This document shows, piece by piece, positions 1-4,591 of a stretch of 6,424 nucleotides of DNA (the first letter of the stretch is position 1; the number at the start of each line of letters is the position of its first letter). Location of the stretch: the NCBI GenBank assembly GCA_016867615.1, contig VGJG01000104.1, positions 1 through 6,424 on the forward strand, written 5' to 3'. Both the position numbers and the translations under genes were made by a program. The DNA comes from Candidatus Aminicenantota bacterium. Lineage in GTDB: Bacteria > Acidobacteriota > Aminicenantia > Aminicenantales > JAFGAV01. The notes below the pieces were generated by a model. It made no database searches. It was not told the DNA's origin and saw nothing but the letters and a program-made list of their open reading frames with translations.

Positions 1-39
1 CCCGAGGGCGACTTTCTTCTCCGGGGACGAGCCGCTCAC
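1..39 (-). CDS. Start of an unidentified downstream gene, cut by the window edge
   Basis: A GTG codon at 39-37 overlaps the TGA stop of the glycosyltransferase gene in a GTGA arrangement, the usual form of translational coupling. From it 13 codons stay open to the window edge and read VSGSSPEKKVALG (first residue Met if GTG is the start). A GGAGG run on the minus strand (53-49) lies 9 bases before the GTG, a good Shine-Dalgarno position. The product cannot be named from 13 residues. Position suggests it belongs to the same minus-strand glycan operon. Confidence 0.45.
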   Translation of the reverse strand, partial: MSGSSPEKKVALG

Positions 40-1145
40 GGCGCCCCCCCTCCGGACCGGGCAGCGCTTCGGGCGAGCGCGTCCAGAAGCAGGCGCCCCA
101 GCGGGCGCGGCGCGTAACGGCTGCGGACGAGCTCGAGGCCGTTCCCGGCGATCCGGTCGCGCAGTCTCTTGTCCGCTTTCAGCTCCAGGACGGCCGCGGC
201 CAGGGATTCGGGCCAGGGCGGATCACAGACATAAACATGTTCCCGGTGCGAGAAAAATTCTTCAACGGCGGGCGTCCGGGCCGTAACCACGGGCTTGCCC
301 ATGCCCATGGCCTGAAAAATCTTATGGGGCACGACCCGGGCCGCTTTCTCCGTCCGTCCGAAAAGGCCGAGACAGACATCGGCCGCCTCGATGCGGCCGG
401 GCAGGTCTCCGAGCGCCGACCAGCCCTCGAAGAGGACGTTGTCCGCGCCGAGCCGTCCCGCCAGAGAGACCGCGGCGGGACGGGTCTGGCCGTCTCCGAC
501 GAGGCGGAAGACCACCGACCGGTCCCGGGGGCCGACGATCGCCGCGGCCCGGACGATCGATTCCACGCCGTGAAGCGGCAGGAAGGAGCCGATGAAGAGC
601 ACGGTAAAGACCCCCGAAGGCCCGCTCTTCGGCCCGCCCTTCGGGATGAAGATCCGGTCGTCATACCCCACGGGCACGACGGCCGTTTTTCGGGGAGCGA
701 GCCCGAAACGCGTTCGAAAATATTCCGCGTGGGCGGCCGTGTCGGCCAGGACGAGGCCGGGCATCAGGAACGCCCAGCGGTCGATAACCAGGTTCCAACG
801 GGCTTCGACCGAGGACGGCGGCATTCTCCTCCAGTCGAGGATCTTGGTCTCGTACCTCGAGGCCAGGGGATCGTGGACGAGCCGGCGGCCGAGGAGCGCG
901 GACGTCAGCCGGGCCAGGGGAACGTCCTTCTGCCGGAACTCGGGGACGAAGACGACGTCCGCCCGCCGGGCCGCGGCGAGACCGCGGAAAAAGAGGCGGG
1001 GGTAGCGCAGCCAGAATTTCTCCCGGCCGGGCGCGCGGCATTCGAAGACTTCCGCGCCGTTCAGGCGCAGCCCCTCCCTGAGGACCGCGTTCCGCGGATA
1101 GAGAGGGTCGTAGCCCCCGAAAAAGCAGATTTTCACGCTAAACAC
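36..1145 (-). CDS. GT-B fold glycosyltransferase, GT4/GT1-like
   Basis: A 369-residue protein with the two-domain GT-B layout, likely a cytoplasmic enzyme that moves a sugar from a nucleotide donor onto a surface glycan. The N-terminal half opens with a beta-strand and glycine turn (KICFFGGYDP, residues 5-14). The C-terminal donor-binding half shows LFIGSFLPLHGVE (183-195), FRLVGDGQ (213-220), VLFEGWSALGDLP (237-249) and PHKIFQAMGMGKPVVT (273-288). In this last block the classic EX7E motif is degenerate: the second glutamate is Gln278. Related enzymes with an NK(V/I)(F/Y)QAL.MGKPV block are known, so this probably marks a subfamily rather than a dead enzyme. Donor and acceptor cannot be told. 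The start is GTG at 1145-1143, with a GAGG 4 bases upstream; a second GTG at 1136, giving the typical MKICFFG start, is the alternative. It is divergent from the zinc-ribbon gene and overlaps the next minus-strand gene by 4 bases. Confidence 0.88.
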   Translation of the reverse strand: MFSVKICFFGGYDPLYPRNAVLREGLRLNGAEVFECRAPGREKFWLRYPRLFFRGLAAARRADVVFVPEFRQKDVPLARLTSALLGRRLVHDPLASRYETKILDWRRMPPSSVEARWNLVIDRWAFLMPGLVLADTAAHAEYFRTRFGLAPRKTAVVPVGYDDRIFIPKGGPKSGPSGVFTVLFIGSFLPLHGVESIVRAAAIVGPRDRSVVFRLVGDGQTRPAAVSLAGRLGADNVLFEGWSALGDLPGRIEAADVCLGLFGRTEKAARVVPHKIFQAMGMGKPVVTARTPAVEEFFSHREHVYVCDPPWPESLAAAVLELKADKRLRDRIAGNGLELVRSRYAPRPLGRLLLDALARSAARSGGGAP

Positions 1146-1207
1146 TTAACCTCAGCGCTCCGATAAGTCAAGCCGAAGAAGCCTCCGGTGGAACACATGA
1201 CGAGTGC

Positions 1208-1232
1208 GGCTTTCTTTGCACGGAAGGAAGCC
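1208..1232. repeat. 9-bp inverted repeat in the divergent intergenic region
   Basis: GGCTTTCTT (1208-1216) pairs with AAGGAAGCC (1224-1232) across a 7-base loop, giving nine pairs with one G-T wobble. No T-run follows on either strand, so it is not an intrinsic terminator. It lies between the divergent GT4 and zinc-ribbon genes and could be an operator or a leader stem, but nothing in the sequence shows a function. The rest of 1146-1388 contains only the promoter listed separately. Confidence 0.35.
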
Positions 1233-1339
1233 GTCGCCGGGGCCATGCTCAGCCGTTCGGCGAGGACATGCCGGCCATCCCGTTCAGCCCAAGCTCTTTG
1301 AACCAATATAAAATGGGGGAAGTCCTGAGCAAGCGCCGA

Positions 1340-1368
1340 TTGACGCCGGAGGGGCGGTGGGATAAGAT
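1340..1368 (+). promoter_or_regulatory. Putative sigma70-type promoter for the zinc-ribbon/heptosyltransferase pair
   Basis: TTGACG (1340-1345, 5 of 6 to the -35 consensus) and TAAGAT (1363-1368, 4 of 6 to the -10 consensus) are separated by 17 bases. Transcription would start near 1375, at the Shine-Dalgarno AGGAG (1376-1380), leaving an unusually short leader before the ATG at 1389. A second AT-rich -10-like block, TATAAAAT at 1307-1314, lies upstream without a good -35 and could serve instead. Confidence 0.45.
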
Positions 1369-1388
1369 ACGCCGCAGGAGCGACTCTC

Positions 1389-1697
1389 ATGGCCATCGAC
1401 CCCGAACTCCTCGAAATCCTCGCTTGCCCGGAATGCAAGGTCTCCGTGACCCTGAACCGGCAGGGGACCGGCCTGCTCTGCGGGCGGTGCCTGCGCCTCT
1501 ACCCCATCGTGGACGATATCCCGGTGATGATCGTGGAGGAAGCCGTCCGGGTGAAAAAAGCCGGACCCGCCTTGCGGCGGCCTCTCCGGCTCGGGAAAAA
1601 GGCTGCGGCCGGAAACAAACGGAAACCCGCCGCCCGGAAGAAATCCAAGCCGAAGGCCAAAGTCAAATCGAAGCCCCGAGCGCGGCGCAGGCCTTAA
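1389..1697 (+). CDS. Trm112/UPF0434-type zinc-ribbon protein with basic tail
   Basis: A 102-residue protein. Residues 1-52 match the Trm112/UPF0434 (YcaR-like) small-protein pattern: ELLEILACPECK, then an LCGRC pair, then YPIVDDIPVMIVEEA. Cys13, Cys16, Cys31 and Cys34 are the expected zinc ligands. Family members are usually about 60 residues; in enterobacteria one sits between lpxK and kdsB, which agrees with the LPS context here. Residues 52-102 are an extra tail with no acidic residue, 13 Lys and 10 Arg in a Pro/Ala background with KSKPKAKVKSKP-like steps, recalling histone H1 or AlgP tails; it is likely disordered and could bind nucleic acid or acidic polymers (inference). The ATG has AGGAG 8 bases upstream. 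The heptosyltransferase gene starts 14 bases after the stop, so the two are probably co-transcribed. Biochemical function in bacteria is unclear. Confidence 0.85.
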   Translation: MAIDPELLEILACPECKVSVTLNRQGTGLLCGRCLRLYPIVDDIPVMIVEEAVRVKKAGPALRRPLRLGKKAAAGNKRKPAARKKSKPKAKVKSKPRARRRP

Positions 1698-1711
1698 GCC
1701 ATCCTCTCCCC

Positions 1712-2713
1712 TTGAAAATCCTCCTCATCCGCTTGAGGCGGACGGGCGACATCGTCCTGACCACGCCGGCCGTCGCCGCCCTGAGGACGGCCTGTCCCGG
1801 GGCCTTCCTGACCTACGTCGTCGAGGAGCCGTACGCCCGGCTCGTCCGTGAGCACCCGGATCTGGACGGCGCGCTCATTCTCGACCGCAAATCCGGGCGG
1901 CGGGGTATTTTTGACCTCGTCCGGGAGATCCGCAGGGGGAAATACGACGCGGTACTGGATTTCCACGGCGGCCCGAAAGCTTCTTTCCTGACTCTTCTCA
2001 GCGGGGCCCGGACCCGGGTGGGCTACGCGGTCAAGTACAGGCGCTTCTTATATAACCGCCGCGTTTCCAGGGCCGGCGCCGAAGGCCCCATCCACAGCGC
2101 GGCCAACCATCTGAACCTGGTCAAGGCCCTGGGCGTGGACGTCCTCCATGCCCCGCCGCTCACGCTCCCCGAGGCCGCAGCCGAGGAGAAGGAGAACGTC
2201 GAGCGGCTGATGAAGGAAACGGGGAGGGGGAAGAAAGTCGTCCTCCATATCGGCGCGGGAAACCGTTTCCGGGACTGGGGGGTCGGAAACATCGTCCGGC
2301 TCATCGGTCTCATCGACGGCCTGCCCGGCGTCCGCGTCGTCCTCGCCGGCGGCCCGGAAGACGGGAAGGCCGAGGAGGAGATCCGCGGGCGCGCGGCAAG
2401 GCCCATCCCGTCCCTCGTAGGAAAGGTGAACCTGATCGAGCTCCGGGAATGCATCGGCAGGTCCGACCTGTTCGTCGGGCCGGACAGCGGCCCGATGCAC
2501 ATCGCCGCCTCCACTCCGACCCCCATCGTGGCCGTCTTCGGCCCGACCCTACCCGCCCATTTCGCCCCCTGGCAGGCGCGGGCGGTTATCGTCCAGAGCG
2601 ACCTCGACTGCCGTCCCTGCCGCCAGAGGAAGTGCGTCACCGGCGATTACCGGTGCCTGTCGGCCGTCACCCCGGAGCAGGTTTTCGATGCCTGCCGGTC
2701 CTTTCTGCGCTGA
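1712..2713 (+). CDS. ADP-heptose:LPS heptosyltransferase, GT9 family
   Basis: A 333-residue GT9 protein, typical in length, expected to transfer L-glycero-D-manno-heptose from ADP-heptose to the LPS inner core at the cytoplasmic face of the inner membrane. The N-terminus MKILLIRLRRTGDIVLTTPA places Asp13 at the position of the catalytic Asp in WaaC-type enzymes. VVLHIGAGNRFRDWG (176-190) starts the donor-binding domain and VGPDSGPMHIAAS (255-267) is the GT9 signature; FGPTLPAHFAPW (276-287) follows. A C-terminal cysteine set (Cys300, 303, 308, 315) is common in the family. Whether it is heptosyltransferase I, II, III or a relative cannot be decided. The start is TTG at 1712: it gives the canonical beginning, and no ATG or GTG is available nearby upstream. 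No Shine-Dalgarno is visible, so translation is probably coupled to the zinc-ribbon gene. The frame stays open far upstream, through that gene, but that part does not resemble a protein. Confidence 0.93.
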   Translation: MKILLIRLRRTGDIVLTTPAVAALRTACPGAFLTYVVEEPYARLVREHPDLDGALILDRKSGRRGIFDLVREIRRGKYDAVLDFHGGPKASFLTLLSGARTRVGYAVKYRRFLYNRRVSRAGAEGPIHSAANHLNLVKALGVDVLHAPPLTLPEAAAEEKENVERLMKETGRGKKVVLHIGAGNRFRDWGVGNIVRLIGLIDGLPGVRVVLAGGPEDGKAEEEIRGRAARPIPSLVGKVNLIELRECIGRSDLFVGPDSGPMHIAASTPTPIVAVFGPTLPAHFAPWQARAVIVQSDLDCRPCRQRKCVTGDYRCLSAVTPEQVFDACRSFLR

Positions 2714-2765
2714 CCTTTGCCCCCTTTAAACGAATTCCCCCTGTTTGGCCCCGCTCCCGAATCTC

Positions 2766-2974
2766 CCGCGGCGATTCGAACCGCGCCAGGCGCCGATGCC
2801 CTCCTCCCGGCGCTCCTACATTAAAGGCGGGCCGGGGGGAGGGTTGAGGCGACATGCGCGGTTCAGCAAGGAAGCGACGGGTTTCGAGGGGGTTCCGGCA
2901 TATTCTTGCCGGCCGGCTGAGCACAGCCCGCGCCAGCGGGCGGATCGCGAAGCCGACCGAGAAAACGGGAGCTT
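2766..2974. repeat. 209-bp repeat unit, copy 1
   Basis: Potential hairpins in order: CGCGG/CCGCG (2767-2771 with 2781-2785); a 13-bp stem of 2799-2811 with 2831-2843, one T-G wobble and a 19-base loop; CCGGCA/TGCCGG (2895-2900 with 2907-2912); GCCCGC/GCGGGC (2926-2931 with 2936-2941, loop GCCA). Differences from copy 2 are at 2822, 2892, 2932, 2933, 2957, 2965 and 2967; all lie outside these stems. Confidence 0.93.
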
Positions 2975-3183
2975 CCGCGGCGATTCGAACCGCGCCAGGC
3001 GCCGATGCCCTCCTCCCGGCGCTCCTACATGAAAGGCGGGCCGGGGGGAGGGTTGAGGCGACATGCGCGGTTCAGCAAGGAAGCGACGGGTTTCGAGGGG
3101 TTTCCGGCATATTCTTGCCGGCCGGCTGAGCACAGCCCGCATCAGCGGGCGGATCGCGAAGCCGAACGAGAAACCAGGAGCTT
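2975..3183. repeat. 209-bp repeat unit, copy 2
   Basis: Follows copy 1 directly with 202 of 209 bases identical. The same four stems are intact: 2976-2980/2990-2994, 3008-3020/3040-3052, 3104-3109/3116-3121 and 3135-3140/3145-3150. The last hairpin has loop ATCA in place of GCCA. Confidence 0.93.
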
Positions 3184-3280
3184 CCGCGGCGATTCGAACC
3201 GCGCCAGGCGCCGATGCCCTCCTCCCGGCGCTCCTACATGAAAGGCGGGCCGGGGGGAGGGTTGAGGCGACATGTGCGGT
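3184..3280. repeat. 209-bp repeat unit, copy 3, truncated
   Basis: Only the first 97 bases of the unit are present, 96 identical to copy 2. It keeps the 5-bp hairpin and the 13-bp stem (3217-3229 with 3249-3261) but lacks the two later hairpins. Similarity stops at GCGGT (3276-3280), where the putative promoter of the ligase gene begins. Confidence 0.9.
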
Positions 3281-3308
3281 GGTCAAACGGCCGCAACTAT
3301 AGTAAAAT
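3280..3308 (+). promoter_or_regulatory. Putative promoter of the ligase/PHP/kinase operon
   Basis: TGGTCA (3280-3285, 4 of 6 to the -35 consensus) and TAAAAT (3303-3308, 5 of 6 to the -10 consensus) are 17 bases apart. An overlapping TATAGT (3298-3303) is a second possible -10. This is the only AT-rich spot in a GC-rich stretch. Transcription would start near 3315 and give a leader of about 47 bases before the ATG at 3362. Confidence 0.45.
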
Positions 3309-3336
3309 GCCCCCTCGATCTTCGAACCCGACGCTT

Positions 3337-3360
3337 ACGGCGCGTCGAAACGCCGTTTTT
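3337..3360 (+). terminator. Terminator-like hairpin directly before the ligase start (possible attenuator)
   Basis: ACGGCG (3337-3342) pairs with CGCCGT (3351-3356) around an 8-base loop, and a run of five T (3356-3360) follows, the layout of an intrinsic terminator. It ends one base before the presumed ATG at 3362. It may stop transcripts from the heptosyltransferase side, act as an attenuator in the ligase leader, or block ribosome access. The stem is short (6 bp), so strength is uncertain. Confidence 0.45.
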
Positions 3361-3361
3361 C

Positions 3362-4591
3362 ATGACGACCGACATGATGGAAAAAAAGGATGGCCGGGCT
3401 TGGCCGGGACGGATCCTGTGGCTTTGCCTGTGCGGGACGATGCTTTTTTCGCTGGTCTCGATCAGCGTTGCCCAGATCTTTCTCGCCGCGGGGCTTGCGG
3501 CCTGGCTGCTCCTGCTGGTCGTTGAGAAAAAGCGCCCCGAGTTTCCGGCTTTCTTCCCGATCCTCCTGGCCTATGGCGGACTGTCGCTCCTGTCCTCCGC
3601 CTTCTCCATCGACCCGGCCATGAGCTTCAAAGACAGCCGGGAGCTTCTCCTGTATCTCGTTGTGCCGATGGCCTTTACGGCCTTCATCTCCGTTCCCCGG
3701 CTGCGCGCCGGGACCGCCTGCCTGCTCGTCTCGGCCTTGGCCGCCTGCGGCTATACGCTTTATCTGTTCTTTCTCAAGGCCGCTCCGGGGGAGCGGGCCA
3801 CGGGATTCATGAGCCACACCATGACCCAGGGGGGGCTGCTGATGCTCTTCACCCTGGCCGCCCTGGCCCTGTTCCTGTTCCTCGGCGAAAGGCTGCGGTG
3901 GGTCTGGGCGGCGGCCATGGTCCCGGCCCTGGCCTGTCTGGCCCTCACCCGGACGCGCTCCGCCTGGCTGGGACTGTTCATCGGCGGGACCGTGCTCATC
4001 GGCCTCTACCGGCCCAAACTTCTGGTCGTCCCGCCGCTGCTCCTCGGTCTCTTTTTCGCCTTGTCCAAACCGTTGGGGGAGCGCTACTCACTTATCCAAG
4101 ACCTCAGGGAGCGGTCCCTGAGCATCTTCAGTCTCAAGGACAAGTCCAATCAGGACCGCCTGGAATACCTGCGCGCCGGCTGGAAGGTCATCACCCTCAG
4201 GCCGCTGCTGGGAACGGGACCGGACACCGTGGACGAGGTCTTCACCGACCCGGCCCTGGCCCTGTCCTCCCATGCCGCCCGGAACGTCCATCTTCACAAC
4301 AACCTGGTCCAGATCGCCGCCGAGCGGGGGCTGCCGGCGGCCGCGGCCTGGCTGGCTTTCCTGGCTTGGGCGGCGGTATCCGCCCTGCGTCTCCACCGGA
4401 GGGCCGGCCCCTGGCAGAGGGCTCTGGGCGGCGCGGCTCTGGCCGCGGCCATTTCGCTGTTCGTCTCCGGCTTCTTCGAGTACAATTTCGGCGACTCCGA
4501 GATCACCGTCCTGTTCCTCGTCCTGATCACCCTGCCCCACGCCCTGAACGCCGGCGCCGCCAAAACGCAGGCCGGAGTCCCGGACCGATGA
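3362..4591 (+). CDS. O-antigen ligase family (Wzy_C/WaaL-like) membrane protein
   Basis: A 409-residue polytopic inner-membrane protein, with hydrophobic segments spread over about residues 17-235 and 325-395. Family members join lipid-linked O-antigen to lipid A-core, or polymerise or transfer other glycans, on the periplasmic side. Family marks: LALTRTRSAWLGLF (193-206) at the arginine-containing conserved segment; a long polar loop at about 237-320, the usual periplasmic loop before the last helices; GTGPDTV (284-290); and VHLHNN (309-314), matching the conserved His region of WaaL proteins. Ligase versus polymerase cannot be settled from sequence. The start chosen is ATG 3362; the frame is open back to 3272, but that part runs into the repeat array and is polar and unlike the family. 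ATG 3374 or 3377 are alternatives, and no Shine-Dalgarno is clear for any. Its stop overlaps the PHP gene start (ATGA). Confidence 0.88.
   Translation: MTTDMMEKKDGRAWPGRILWLCLCGTMLFSLVSISVAQIFLAAGLAAWLLLLVVEKKRPEFPAFFPILLAYGGLSLLSSAFSIDPAMSFKDSRELLLYLVVPMAFTAFISVPRLRAGTACLLVSALAACGYTLYLFFLKAAPGERATGFMSHTMTQGGLLMLFTLAALALFLFLGERLRWVWAAAMVPALACLALTRTRSAWLGLFIGGTVLIGLYRPKLLVVPPLLLGLFFALSKPLGERYSLIQDLRERSLSIFSLKDKSNQDRLEYLRAGWKVITLRPLLGTGPDTVDEVFTDPALALSSHAARNVHLHNNLVQIAAERGLPAAAAWLAFLAWAAVSALRLHRRAGPWQRALGGAALAAAISLFVSGFFEYNFGDSEITVLFLVLITLPHALNAGAAKTQAGVPDR

Larger units (their letters stand above)
2766..3280. repeat. Tandem array of a 209-bp structured repeat, about 2.5 copies
   Basis: The block repeats with an exact 209-bp period: CCGCGGCGATTCG begins at 2766, 2975 and 3184. 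Copies 1 and 2 differ at 7 of 209 positions with no indel; copy 3 is cut after 97 bases and differs from copy 2 at one (3275). Each full unit can form four hairpins. No terminal inverted repeats, transposase or known RNA family is recognised. Because 209 is not a multiple of 3, open frames shift between copies, which argues against coding. The array fills most of the gene-free stretch 2714-3361; the 52 bases before it (2714-2765) show nothing, not even a terminator for the heptosyltransferase gene. Confidence 0.95.

Noticed and set aside
237..1166. Plus-strand open frame of 309 codons opposite the glycosyltransferase
   Set aside because: It is antisense to a gene with clear GT-B motifs; its translation is low-complexity, polar and without domains.
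1143..1171. Minus-strand promoter TTGACT with TAAGTG for the GT4 gene
   Set aside because: The -35 is good and the 17-base spacing fits, but the -10 matches only 2 of 6 and overlaps the GTG start, so it is too weak to annotate.
1133..1438. Minus-strand frame of 101 codons over the divergent intergenic region
   Set aside because: It overlaps the GT4 start, the rightward promoter and the zinc-ribbon gene, and has no recognisable features.
1268..1711. N-terminal extension of the heptosyltransferase to ATG 1268
   Set aside because: The extension runs through the zinc-ribbon gene in another frame, is not protein-like, and the GT9 family begins at the MKILLIRL segment.
2975..3000. tRNA-like T-arm on the minus strand (GGTTCGAATC inside each repeat)
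   Set aside because: The match is limited to the T-loop. No anticodon arm or proper 7-bp acceptor stem with a CCA end can be built around it, and the same bases fit the repeat's own 5-bp hairpin.
2766..3280. CRISPR array
   Set aside because: The whole 209-bp unit is repeated contiguously; there are no short repeats separated by unique spacers and no cas genes.
2816..3286. Minus-strand open frame of 156 codons across the repeat array
   Set aside because: It spans repeat copies in changing frames, has no domain, and is what long stop-free antisense frames in high-GC DNA look like.
2854..3302. Plus-strand reading frames of 78-95 codons through the repeats as real small proteins
   Set aside because: The frame shifts between copies because 209 is not a multiple of 3, most copy differences would change amino acids, and the peptides look like translated GC-rich repeats with no recognisable domain.
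3898..4587. N-terminal extension of the PHP protein to 3898
   Set aside because: It lies inside the ligase gene in another frame; the ATG at 4588 gives a sensible membrane anchor and a 4-base overlap with the ligase stop.
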